DNA of 64,000 nt, from contig VSDK01016261.1 of assembly GCA_009767595.1 (NCBI GenBank), positions 251,021-315,020 on the forward strand, written 5' to 3'. Origin of the DNA: Symbiodinium kawagutii (taxonomy: Eukaryota; Sar; Dinophyceae; Suessiales; Symbiodiniaceae). Under the pieces are notes generated by a model that had not been told where the DNA came from, searched no databases, and saw only the letters and a program-made list of their open reading frames with translations. Positions 34,591 through 44,583 of this stretch are shown one piece after another. The translations under genes and the position numbers were made by a program. Within the stretch, counting starts at the first letter, position 1. Each line of letters starts with the position of its first letter.

Positions 34591-35317
34591 GTTATTGATA
34601 GTTCGGGTTGGGACTGGTTGATGGTGATGGTTTGTAAAGGTTTTGGTGCAGTGCGAAAGGCCCAACGTTTGAGGTAGCTTGGTAAGACGGAGCGAGACGA
34701 TCTGGGTCACCAAAGTATCATGAGAGTGTCATGGGAAGCCAACCCTTACTCAAAATCCCACGGCTGCCCCTCAAAATGATTATGATTTATCATGTTTCCG
34801 GGCAATTCTATAGGTTAGCCTAAAGTCAGCTCAAATTAATTGTAACTGAGTTTGCGCGAAAAAAGCCAAGGAAACATGCTAGAACCTCCCTTGTAACTGG
34901 TAGGAAGGCCTCGCCCTTCGGGAACTTCGCAGTTCGCCGTTCCTAACAACGTCGCTTCCGTGCCGCTGGTTTTTAACGGCCAGGGCCTGGTTTCACCATA
35001 GGAGATGGGCAAGGCATGATGGCACATCGTGAGAAAAACGCTGAGTGCGGTGATGTCGTTCTTTGTTAAATGGGGATGTTGGCTACATGATATCACGGAA
35101 TGCTGTGATACAGGGATTTCTGATTTAGTTAGGTGATGCTGTCCCAGTTGGTTGATAGAGGCTACATGTGTTTTTCCAACACTGGTGTGCGCAAAAAACT
35201 GGTCGTTTTCCTGCTAAAGGCTATTGTTGGATGGTTAGTAGGTACCATACTTCATGGACAAAACCGTGTTTTTCCTTAAGACAAAGAATTATTTGGATTA
35301 CAAAAGCATCATTCGCC
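34591..35317. other. Noncoding, no gene supported
   Basis: A GC-rich stretch at 34895-34995 contains the near-palindrome GGGAACTTCGCAGTTCGCCG. The - strand frame there lacks other support. Confidence 0.4.
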
Positions 35318-35425
35318 ATTGATGCCTCATCTTCTGCTGGTCAAACTAGTACTCCTGAAATGCCAAGAACAATCCTAGTCATTGATGCCACACCTGATTT
35401 AACCCAGCCACCATCGAATCTGTAG
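35318..35425 (+). CDS. Candidate exon, unknown product
   Basis: The frame ASFAIDASSSAGQTSTPEMP continuing RTILVIDATPDLTQPPSNL ends at TAG (35423). It may be a terminal exon; a family-A element begins 25 bp downstream. Confidence 0.28.
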   Translation: MDASSSAGQTSTPEMPRTILVIDATPDLTQPPSNL

Positions 35426-35449
35426 GCAGGTCAAGTAGGCTAGAATTGG

Positions 35450-35555
35450 GAGGTTCTCAAAATATGGGACCTCCAAAATGGATGGTTTACTATTTTTGAG
35501 TGCTTAATACAAAGGATGATTGCTGCGGGGCCACCTATGACTTGAGAAACACCCA
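35450..35555. mobile_element. Family A inverted-repeat element
   Basis: Begins GGGAGGTTCTCAAAATATGG and ends CTTGAGAAACACCCAA; about 105 bp. Confidence 0.65.
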
Positions 35556-36064
35556 AGTTGGATACTACTCAGCCGGACTGATCGAGTCACCTCAATGAAT
35601 TAGCTACGATAAAGGTGGTGCCCCTAAATAGCTAAGTTAAGTTATAGGTATATTTGGATAACTACCAATTTGAGTTTACAGTAGCCAGTTACATGGCTTA
35701 TGAACCAACTCATCACTAGGTGGTACCCCCTTCTAGTAATGTCGCGAATCGTTGTATGGGTTTCAGTTAGGCACGGAGTAGTGGTCGTAAGTTTAGAGTA
35801 TCATTGGTCATGTTCATCCAAGATGTACTTTCTTGTTAAAGGTGTTTATTATTGGCTCACGTCTACTGATGACCTGCTGCAGACTGTGCGGTGAACATTG
35901 CGACATGTTGCTGGGAACTTTTGTGTGGTTTGCCTTGCACTTTGATCTTTGAGGATTGGTGCTTTTTGTTAGTGAAATTTCATTAATGATTGTTGTGATG
36001 ATGAGGGCAATGAAGATGATGCTGGAGACCATGGTGATGAAACATGAATCACAAGAATTCCTAG

Positions 36065-36262
36065 GACGCGAACTCCAGCAGAATCACCACATTTGCAGAT
36101 CCCAAACACTGCTTTCAACAGCTGCCCTATGGCGCAGGGGCGGTGACGGAATTCCACCAGAAGCAGTGGAACGAAGATGGTTTTGGAGAGCAGATTAGTT
36201 CCTCGGACCTCCAAACCTACGGAAGTCAGGCTTCCAAGCATAGCTCCCATCCATTTGTATGA
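36065..36262 (+). CDS. Candidate terminal exon, unknown product (65 codons)
   Basis: Acceptor GAATTCCTAG|G is followed by 65 open codons and TGA (36260-36262). The frame begins DANSSRITTFADPKHCFQQL and continues PYGAGAVTEFHQKQWNEDGF. Coding character is strong (mixed polar and aromatic composition, no low complexity). It would end a gene upstream of the Cys-repeat gene; its 5' partners are unidentified. Unusually, upstream DNA here is GATGATG-type rather than CATCATC-type. Confidence 0.5.
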   Translation, partial: DANSSRITTFADPKHCFQQLPYGAGAVTEFHQKQWNEDGFGEQISSSDLQTYGSQASKHSSHPFV

Positions 36263-36673
36263 GCTGAGGTTGATGACATAAAGCTTGATGAACATTTGTT
36301 ATTCTGCTTTACCATTATTAACCATGAGCCATCATCAGATACTATCAACCCGAATCATGCTTCATCATCCTTCACCATCACCCACTACTAGCTGCACTAG
36401 CTATGACAAAGCGCTTACAATGAGCCCTAACAGTTTATTGGAAAACATTGGTCACCAGGTTCACCGTCTCGGCAGCTCTCCTGTTGAGCCACCATGGGGC
36501 AGGAGCCCTACTGGATCGGCAGTGTTTGGGAGCATGAGCGTTTCAAACAGGTGACAATTGGATGCTTCTCAAGTCATTGGGGTACCCCAGTCATCACCCA
36601 GTTGGTTAATTAGCCATTTTTCAGAATATGCCCATCATCACTTGGTGGGTGCAGAAAGCCAGCCGAAAAAATT

Positions 36674-36709
36674 GCCCACTTGGCTCAAGCCCATTTCGCT
36701 CTCCTCAAG
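36674..36709 (+). promoter_or_regulatory. Two tandem degenerate spliced-leader relics upstream of the ATG
   Basis: 36674-36689 reads GCCCACTTGGCTCAAG, matching 13 of the last 16 bases of the dinoflagellate spliced leader (GCCATTTTGGCTCAAG), including an exact TTGGCTCAAG. Directly after it, 36690-36709 reads CCCATTTCGCTCTCCTCAAG, a more decayed second copy. Tandem relics starting at CCATTTT are what repeated trans-splicing and reintegration of mRNA leaves. A further acceptor-like AG (36730) precedes the ATG at 36740. Confidence 0.6.
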
Positions 36710-36739
36710 CTGATATTTGTGCTCTCGCAGACGGCAACC

Positions 36740-38316
36740 ATGGCATCTGAGCAGCTTCCAAGTGAGGAGGAGGAGTTGCTGTTGGAGCCTCCCAGTGCCA
36801 AGCCAAGGCACTGGTACTTTGCCGGTGCAGGCCTTGCCCTGCTGGTGGTCCTTGGAGTGGCTGCCAAGGTTGTGTACCGCTCACCTGAGACCTTGCAGCA
36901 GTCCAAGCACTTCGATATGGCCACCGTCCAGGAGTGGGAGGAGATTCCAGGAATCGACAAGGCTGGTTGGTGGGTTGATTGACATGTTTTTTCTATGGTT
37001 AATAGTGGCTAATCATGGTTGAGAATAGGGGATAATGACCAGCAAGAATGGTTAAACAAGTACTGGTGGGTGATTTGGATTGACATGTTTTACTTTCCCA
37101 AATGAGTTTTTTAAGAAATGGTTTGTTGACAAACATATTTTTCATATGGCTGGCTCAGCCATCAGCCAGCAAGGTCATTGAACATGCCAAGACCTTGGAA
37201 TTGAAGCAGCCCTTGCGCAACCTCAACGACCTCTTCTACGAGTCTCAGCCTGAAGAGCTTCCTTGGATCCGCACAGAGTGTGTGATCGATGTGATTCAGG
37301 GAGCTGCTTACCTTGGCCAGGCCGTGGTCTTCCTTTACAAGGCCATTGAGTATGATGGCATCAGGTGCCCAGACGATTCTCCCGCTGGTTGTGCAGCGAG
37401 TATTGCTGGGTTCATTACTTCGGTGACTTGGATTGCCTCCTACCTGTCCTTTGCAGCCAATGCATGTGGTGCGGCAGTGAACTCTGGAGCACTTTGCGTT
37501 GGTGACTTCACCGCGCTGATGGCCAACTTTGGAGAAATGGCCACGGTGGGAGCTGCAGTGAAGGAGGACTGCGACTTCAACACGGACTGGCTGGCCGTCC
37601 TGAAGATCACCGGCACGGACGACTCAGGTCCAGGCTGGAAGCAGTTCATCCCCGCTGGCGCCGCTCCCACCGTGGAGACCGTGGAAAAGGTGGACGCCCT
37701 GCGCACTGCCAACCGCAACCGTGGCTTCGACCTCACGCAGTGCATCGTGGCGGACGTCACCAACGCGGCTGCCTACATTGTGCGTGCGATTCTGCAGATC
37801 CGCACTGCAGCTTCCGCCTGCCCTGAGCCGAAATCTTGTGCTATCAACATCATGAACATCATCAGTTTTCTGTTCTGAATTTAACATATACTTTCGTAAT
37901 TACCCTTCATGTTTGTTTCCTTTGTATGCTGGGAAAGTGATGGGTGTATGCCAGTGTATGCATACATATTCTTTCCGTTTTCAGATAGGTATACCCCTAA
38001 ACCATGTAAATTCAATGTGACTACATATCCTTGAGGGAGATGTAAGGGGCTCTCAATCACACTGTGAGGCGGTGGTAAGATAAGAACCATAGCGAGTGAC
38101 TGCAGCCCAGGTTCATTCGCGTGGATCTCCCAATTCACCTCACTAGCCGTGTCTGACTGCTGGAGCAAGGGAAGTCAGAAGGCTCTGTGCGCTGCGGACA
38201 TCTCCGACATGGTGGCGGCAGTGACAAATGGTCCCGCTGCAGGCGTTGCCAGCACTTCCGACTGCGCAGATTTGCCGGACCCGCTGGAGGAGGAGAAGCA
38301 CCTGCCTATGGACTAA
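36740..38316 (+). CDS. Type II membrane protein with duplicated six-cysteine domain, 3 exons (372 aa)
   Basis: Proposed exons: 36740-36961, 37174-37864, 38111-38316 (TAA at 38314). Residues 1-24 are acidic and cytosolic-looking, 25-45 are a hydrophobic anchor (WYFAGAGLALLVVLGVAAK), and the remainder would be lumenal or extracellular. Two copies of a helical Cys domain follow: Cys at 110, 139, 147, 172, 182, 207 and at 264, 290, 296, 321, 331, 356. The last three intervals (25, 10, 25) are identical in both copies even though copy 2 is split by intron 2, which validates the exon 2/3 join. WIASYLSFAANAC in copy 1 aligns with WISQFTSLAVSDC in copy 2. Three disulfides per domain are likely (inference). 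The ATG follows a CTCTCGCAG acceptor-like site and two degenerate spliced-leader copies. I recognise no named family; similar Cys/Ala-rich repeats seem typical of dinoflagellates. Function unknown. Confidence 0.78.
36962..37173 (+). mobile_element. Intron 1: introner-like element (family B) with GC-AG splice sites
   Basis: A 212-bp intron. The element proper (36963-37169) begins CTGGTTGGTGG and ends CCATCAGCCAG, imperfect terminal inverted repeats like those of the other family-B copies. It is flanked by 5-bp direct repeats CAAGG at 36958-36962 and 37170-37174, as expected of a target-site duplication. Splicing AAG|GC...CAAG|G removes the element plus one repeat copy and leaves GAC AAG GTC ATT in frame. 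Alternative GT donors at 36966 or 36970 paired with other AGs also keep frame, so the exact junction needs cDNA. Confidence 0.68.
37865..38110 (+). other. Intron 2 of the Cys-repeat membrane protein gene (GT-AG)
   Basis: A 246-bp intron. The donor is GTTTTC after ATCATCA; the acceptor is GCAGCCCAG before GTTCATTC. The phase-1 join forms an AGT (Ser305) codon and restores the second Cys domain with residue-for-residue spacing to the first. GTT is repeated at both junctions, so the cut site is ambiguous by up to 3 nt without changing the product. No terminal inverted repeat is visible. Confidence 0.72.
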
Positions 38317-38352
38317 GTCTTGGCAGATTCTGTGGTCAGCCGAGGAGAAGAC

Positions 38353-38475
38353 ATGGCTATGGGTCGATATCAATCAACCGAATCATGGGGGAGAATCACC
38401 AAAAATGATAGGGAAACAATGGTTAATGATGGGGAAGCAGGGGGACGTCTCGGGTGAACTGACCCAGGGCCATAG
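38353..38475. mobile_element. Family E inverted-repeat element, opposite orientation
   Basis: Begins TGGCTATGGGTCGATATC, contains GGGGGAGAATCACC and GATGGGGAAGCAGGGGG, and ends GAACTGACCCAGGGCCATA. It starts about 37 bp after the stop of the Cys-repeat membrane gene. Confidence 0.62.
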
Positions 38476-39607
38476 GAGGTCGGATCTCGACTTTGTAGCT
38501 GCCTTGTTTGACATTTTACGAGGCGTACTGAGCCAGGGATCCACCCTAATGTGCCAGTTGGAGACTGACCATGGCAGGTGAAATACCTGTTCTGTGTGTA
38601 TCAACACCTTTGTTTTCTGGTTGGTGGTTTCCAACATGTTTGATTTTCCCTAGCAATAATGGTGAATCATAGGGGATAATCAGCAATAATAGTGGTTAAA
38701 CAACTACTGGTTGGTGGTTTTCAACATTTTTGATTTTCCCTAGTAGTTATTCACAATTGGTTGGTTGACCAATGTTTTTCAGAGGGGTTGAAACCACGAA
38801 CCAGAACACCTTTGTTTTGGCCTGCTCACAGCAATGCCACGCTGCTCTTTGCTCGAAACGAGCTGCTGTTGAATTCAAAGACACTTCAACTTCCATCTGA
38901 GGTTCTTCAGCAAAAAGATTCTTTGTGACAGCTGATGCTTGATGATGGTAATCAGGTAGGCAGGTCCGAATGTCCTTTTCATTTTCAACATGTTTCAACC
39001 AGAACCAGGGATGACGGTTTCTACTAGTTTTCCTCGTGTTATTCGTGAAACTAGCGGCCAGGTGTTGATGAGAATGATCCGGAGAAAAAAACATGAGAGA
39101 TTCATTTCCAACCTATGACCATGATGGCCACTTGATGATCCATCGTGGTGCAGGGTAGTTATTCCCATCTCTTAATCTCACCAGAATTCTGATGATGTAA
39201 AAAAGCTATGATGGTAGTGGCTTTGATAGTCCCTAACCATTATGTTTCGATATGATTGCGAATTGATGGTCATTATGATGTGTCAAATGATGGCTATTTA
39301 CTATTAGTGGTTTCCTAATGCTTGCTAATGATGTTCTTGCATTGGTTAAATAGCATATATGTTAATGATGTTGTTTCCTAAGCGTTAAAGCAGCGGCGAC
39401 AAAAAAGGCAATCATGGATCAGCATGGGAGAGTGGCCGACCTGACAAGCAATATACCAACAAATTGGTTCACGATGTCTTCAAAAACTGGGGCGGTTCTT
39501 AAGCATCATCAAAGACATCATGTAGAATGTCATTTAGAATGTCATTCAGAATTTATTTGAAACACATCGAAATTCAATGAAGCACCACTCACCAACACAA
39601 ACCATAC
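38476..39607. other. 3' flank of Cys-repeat gene and noncoding DNA
   Basis: Holds the nested family-B element and G/T-type AGCTATGATGGTAGTGG motifs (38930-39340). A - strand frame (38747-39094) overlaps the element and is not supported. Confidence 0.5.
38617..38804. mobile_element. Family B element with nested second copy and 14-bp flanking repeats
   Basis: Left end CTGGTTGGTGGTTTCCAAC (38617), a second left end at 38707, shared right end GGTTGAAACCACGAACCAG (38804). The exact 14-mer AACACCTTTGTTTT occurs at 38603-38616 and 38805-38818, an apparent target-site duplication around the composite. Confidence 0.78.
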
Positions 39608-39793
39608 ATGGCTGACCGAAGAAGCGACGACTGGCTGCTCACCACCAAGGCTGAACTCCTTCAGGGCCAGGCCAAAAAGTTCATCAATGGCTTCAACGCC
39701 GAGCACCTGAACTTAGGACCGGAACGACGGTGTCGCCAAGCAGGAAGGGCAACTGCGTCCCCTTTCGTTGATGCGTTGGGGAGGGAATTCGTG
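39608..39793 (+). CDS. Candidate first exon with ATG and consensus donor
   Basis: ATG at 39608 opens 62 codons in phase 0 up to donor TTCGTG|GTGAGT. The protein begins MADRRSDDWLLTTKAELLQG and continues QAKKFINGFNAEHLNLGPER. The amphipathic, charged N-terminus and lack of low complexity argue for real coding. No SL relic was found just upstream. Followed by 150 bp of GGTTGGTTGTTGG-type sequence. Confidence 0.5.
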
Positions 39794-40949
39794 GTGAGTG
39801 ACAGATGTTCGGCTTTTCGGTGCTGATGGTTTTATGGATGGCGATTGTGGGTAATGATTGCTAAGCTGATGAGTGTTGTTAGCAGCTTGTTGGTTGGTTG
39901 TTGGTTGATGTTTGGTGATTCAAGGATGGTTCACGGTTAACAAGGTGACAGCTACTGGTTTGGATCCATACCCAACTGAGTTGTACATGGGATTTCCTGT
40001 GAGATGATAGGCAAGGAACATCCTTCCATGCAGGATCTTTTTCAAGACGATGTGACAGATCACATAGCCTGTGCTTGGCTGCTTCCAGCATGAACCATAA
40101 CATGTTTGTTCCCAACCATTACTTTATGCGTTTTGCATGTTGGAGTGCCTATGATTCTTCTTGCGATGCCACTTTCAAACATGACTGCTTCTCATGATTT
40201 CCATGGCATCTCACGAATGTGGCTGTTAAGCATCAACAACAAAGATGGAGGATACTTTTTTATTTGTATATATATATATATATACACCACATTGGCTAAA
40301 TCCATTGCAACCTTCATTCTCAGGACATCCAAAAGCTTTTGATTCCAAGCTTGCTGTCCTGTGCCTTCATCCCACCATAGTTGAGCATTTTTGGTAGATC
40401 CTCACATGGCAAAGGAAAAAGCATCCATAGACATGGCTCTTGAATCTCTTCACTATGGTTATTCTCCAGCTTGACTAACGGAGTTGAGCAAATCGAGACA
40501 CATTGCAATGTTCACCAGCTCGGACAATCGACATTCAAAATGTTCACAATCTTCTGAACAGTTGATTCATCAACAGGTGATTCAATTAATTGACCAGCTC
40601 AATAATCTCAATTGTCAGTTTAGGGAGCTCATCCAATGCTGTTTGACTCCTCTCCTGAAAACTAATTCCCCCTGTTCCGCCCTCCCAGGGCTTAGAGGAT
40701 CCGTTTCCGCTCAGCCTCGTGGTACTGCTGTTAGGTTCAAGGACGGCATCATGAAGTACCATTAACACCCATTAAACATCATGATGAACCACCACTAGGG
40801 TCTATGTTAATTTCTGTTTGTTTCAAGCAGGGTATCATCAACTACCATGAGCCATGATCACTAACCAGCTATCCGAACCTACCAAGCCGAGTATGGCTTT
40901 ATCCCATCACTGTCATCTCCAGCGTCTCAACAAAAACATAAAAACCAGG
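39794..40949. other. Noncoding, intron-like
   Basis: GTTGGTTGGTTGTTGG (39885-39915), a TATATATATATA tract at 40268, a possible short exon (frame RGSVSAQPRGTAVRFKDG near 40690) and A/C-type motifs at 40750-40870. Confidence 0.45.
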
Positions 40950-41001
40950 ACTTCTGAGCGGATTTCTGGAGCTACGGAAGCTGGTCGGGCAGCCCAGGTG
41001 G
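40950..41001 (+). CDS. Candidate short exon
   Basis: Acceptor AAAAACCAG|G and donor GCCCAG|GTGGTG; frame TSERISGATEAGRAAQ. Short, but it lies at the switch from CATCAACTACC-type (40830-40870) to TTGATGATGG-type (41017 onward) sequence. Confidence 0.3.
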
Positions 41002-41057
41002 TGAATGGTGCGGCTTGATGATGGCGAGCTGGGGCAATGTGCTTGGTTTATAGTGGC

Positions 41058-43078
41058 TAATGATGGATAATAATAGGGATTAGTAAGGGATATGATAAGT
41101 AAAATTAATGATAGGGACTAGTAAGGGATATGACAAGTAGAATTAATGATAGGGATTAGCAAGGGATATGATAAGTAAAATTAATGATAGGGACTAGTAA
41201 GGGATATGATAAGTAAAATTAATGATAGGGACTAGTAAGGGATATGATAAGTAGAATTAATGATAGGAATTAGTAAGGGATATGATAAGTGAAATTAATG
41301 ATAGGGACTGGTAAGGGATATGATGTGTAAAATTAATGCTAGGAATTAGGAAGGGATATGATGTGTAAAATTAATGATAGGGATTAGTAAGGGATATGAT
41401 AAGTAAAATTAATGATAGGGACTAGTAAGGGACATGATAAGTCAAATTAATGCTAGGAATTAGGAAGGGATATGATAAGTAAAATTAATGATAGGGACTA
41501 GTAAGGGATATGATAAAAGAATCAATGATAGGGACTAGTAAGGGATATGATAAGTAAAATTAATGATAGGGACTAGTAAGGGATATGATAAGTAAAATTA
41601 ATGATAGGGATTAGTAAGGGATATGATAAGTAAAATTAATGATAGGGACTAGTAAGGGACATGATAAGTCAAATTAATGCTAGGAATTAGGAAGGGATAT
41701 GATAAGTAAAATTAATGATAGGGACTAGTAAGGGATATGATAAAAGAATCAATGATAGGGACTAGTAAGGGATATGATAAGTAAAATTAATGATAGGGAC
41801 TAGTAAGGGATATGATAAGTAAAATTAATGATAGGGATTAGTAAGGGATATGATAAGTAAAATTAATGATAGGGACTAGTAAGGGATATGATAAGTAAAA
41901 TCAATGATAGGGACTAGTAAGGGACATGATAAGTCAAATTAATGCTAGGAATTAGGAAGGGATATGATGTGTAAAATTAATGATAGGGATTAGTAAGGGA
42001 TATGATAAGTAAAACTAATGATAGGGACTAGTAAGGGATATGATAAGTAAAATCAATGATAGGGACTAGTAAGGGACATGATAAGTCAAATTAATGCTAG
42101 GAATTAGGAAGGGATATGATGTGTAAAATTAATGATAGGGATTAGTAAGGGATATGATAAGTAAAATTAATGATAGGGACTAGTAAGGGACATGATAAGT
42201 CAAATTAATGCTAGGAATTAGGAAGGGATATGATAAGTAAAATTAATGATAGGGACTAGTAAGGGATATGATAAGTAGAATTAATGATAGGAATTAGTAA
42301 GGGATATGATAAGTGAAATTAATGATAGGGACTGGTAAGGGATATGATGTGTAAAATTAATGCTAGGAATTAGGAAGGGATATGATGTGTAAAATTAATG
42401 ATAGGGATTAGTAAGGGATATGATAAGTAAAATTAATGATAGGGACTAGTAAGGGACATGATAAGTCAAATTAATGCTAGGAATTAGGAAGGGATATGAT
42501 AAGTAAAATTAATGATAGGGACTAGTAAGGGATATGATAAAAGAATCAATGATAGGGACTAGTAAGGGATATGATAAGTAAAATTAATGATAGGGACTAG
42601 TAAGGGATATGATAAGTAAAATTAATGATAGGGACTAGTAAGGGATATGATAAGTAAAATCAATGATAGGGACTAGTAAGGGACATGATAAGTCAAATTA
42701 ATGCTAGGAATTAGGAAGGGATATGATGTGTAAAATTAATGATAGGGATTAGTAAGGGATATGATAAGTAAAACTAATGATAGGGACTAGTAAGGGACAT
42801 GATAAGTCAAATTAATGCTAGGAATTAGGAAGGGATATGATAAGTAAAATTAATGATAGGGACTAGTAAGGGATATGATAAGTAAAATTAATGATAGGGA
42901 CTAGTGACTAGTAAGGGATATGATAAAAGAATCACTGATAGGGACTAGTAAGGGATATGATAAGTAAAATTAATGATAGGGACTAGTAAGGGATATGATA
43001 AGTCAAATTAATGATAGGGATTAGTAAGGGATATGATAACTTGAATTATTGATAGGGATTAGTAAGGGATATGATAGT
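41058..43078. repeat. 2-kb tandem array of a 38-bp unit with higher-order structure
   Basis: About 53 copies of a 38-bp unit with core GATAGGGACTAGTAAGGG followed by ATATGATAAGTAAAATTAAT. Recurrent variants are GGGACATGATAAGTC, ATGCTAGGAATTAGGAAG, ATATGATGTGT and a shortened ATATGATAAAAGAATC. The variants recur in the same order in blocks of several units (for example from about 41430, 41650 and 42440), so the array grew by multi-unit duplication. One unit has a doubled GACTAGT (about 42899). No spacers and no ORF. Confidence 0.97.
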
Positions 43079-43198
43079 AAATGGCTATGGGGCAATGTTA
43101 AACAACCAACTCATGGCTAATTCACGTTAGTTTAGTGATAGTAGTGGTTCGTTGCTATTTAGTGGTTGATGATAGTAGTGGCCAGTGGATGAAAATGA

Positions 43199-43353
43199 CT
43201 GGTTGGTGGTTTCAGGTTGGTTGTTATAAGTTATAGTGGTTAATGATAGGGGATGGTAATCAATATTGATGGATAGACAGTTTTTAGTTTGATTGACAAT
43301 TTTTCTATTTTCTCAATTGATTTGCCAAGTGGTTGGTTGAAACGACCAACCAG
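43199..43353. mobile_element. Family B inverted-repeat element with ATGA flanks
   Basis: Begins CTGGTTGGTGGTTTCAGG and ends GGTTGGTTGAAACGACCAACCAG (split here as ends only); ATGA flanks both sides (43195-43198 and 43354-43357). Confidence 0.7.
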
Positions 43354-44399
43354 ATGAGGGCTAATTTATCTTGGTTTAGGTTGATAGTAGTGGTTGATAA
43401 TAGTGTATGATGGTTGAACTAATGGTTCATGGTTAATTGATTGATATTGCTAGCAATGATTAGTAATAGTTTGTAATGGTTAAACTGCTGGTTAATGACG
43501 GTAAAATGTCAAGAAAAGAATCTCTACACTATGACTAGCTGATGATGGTTAAACTATAAGCATGACTGATTGTTAAGAACGGTTTCGATGGGTGGTAAGG
43601 GTTTTGAGTGGCAATGGTTCATCGCCCATCAGAAAGCCATCGAAACCCACCAACCCCAGTGACCCCATCATTGGTCGATGGTGGTATGCTGGTTGAACGA
43701 ATGGTTAACAGAAACGAATGGTTAAGTTATTGAAAAATCACAAAATCCATGGTTAAAGTCAGCAACTAGTTTTATTCATCAATCAGTTGTTTAATCGGCA
43801 TACCACTGAATTAATGAAGCAGTGGCAACCAGGTATGCTGGTTGAACCAATGATATGCTGCATATGCTGGTTAAACTGGTTTTATTCATCAAATCATTTC
43901 ATTCTAACCAGCAATTTAACTGGTTTATTCATCAATCATTAGGTTAGGTCTGGTTAAAACCTATGGTTTAAGCAAGCATTTTCCAATCAAACTATTCATT
44001 AATCATGAATTCAACCAGAAATCATTAGTTTAGCTACGCCCTGGTCGAACCAATGGCTAATGAACCTGGTTTATGAACCAATGTTAAAACTGATCATTAT
44101 TGAACATTAAAACTGCTGGTCCATTAAAACTGCTGGTTAAACCAATGGGTTGATCAAGCTCCCTGGATTAACGGTCCCTCCCGTCAGTTGAACCATTGGT
44201 CGTTCAGCTGGTTCAACCATCCTGGATCAATGTTGACCATTGAAATCTTGGATGGTGGTTGATCATCCATTAAAACCCATGAAAACCCATGAAAGCCCAT
44301 GAAAAGCCTATGAAAAGCTATTAAAAGCCAAAAAAACTCATCAAAACTCATTAAAACCCATTAAAAAGCCATGAAAACCCATCAAAACCTGCCTGGCAC
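43354..44399. other. Noncoding with polarity change
   Basis: GTTGATAATAG/GATGGTTAAAC to about 43560, mixed TGGTTGAACCAATGG palindromic motifs to 44170, then repeated CCATGAAAACCCAT (44260-44390) just ahead of the exon island. Confidence 0.5.
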
Positions 44400-44583
44400 C
44401 GCTGCCTTGGCCCGCTTCACCCTGGCCGTATCGCCGAGGCCCTGAACCCGGAGCCCATCGACGAGTTGTTCTTGGGCAGCGACCTGCCCTTCGTCGTCAA
44501 GGCCCGGGCTTGCCGCGTTGTGGCCGTGCTGCGCCCCTGGTGGTGCCGTGGCTGCGGCGAAACTGCTGCCGTTGGCGGTTGAG
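44400..44583 (+). CDS. Candidate exon, reading frame ambiguous
   Basis: Strongly GC-rich island ending at donor GTTGAG|GTATGT. One frame reads GRIAEALNPEPIDELFLGSD continuing LPFVVKARACRVVAVLRPW. A second, in phase with the donor, reads APGGAVAAAKLLPLAVE near the 3' end. A 108-aa frame on the opposite strand overlaps. The exon call is firmer than the frame. Confidence 0.42.

Noticed and set aside
34144-34713. 189-codon poly-His frame (-) and Met/Val-rich frame (+)
   Set aside because: Pure translation of the ATG/GAT microsatellite; no non-repetitive coding sequence.
34895-34995. GC-rich near-palindromic stretch as an RNA gene
   Set aside because: Contains GGGAACTTCGCAGTTCGCCG-like symmetry but no cloverleaf, conserved snRNA motif or terminator; nothing supports an RNA gene.
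41058-43078. CRISPR-like array
   Set aside because: Head-to-tail 38-bp repeats without unique spacers; a tandem satellite in a eukaryotic context.
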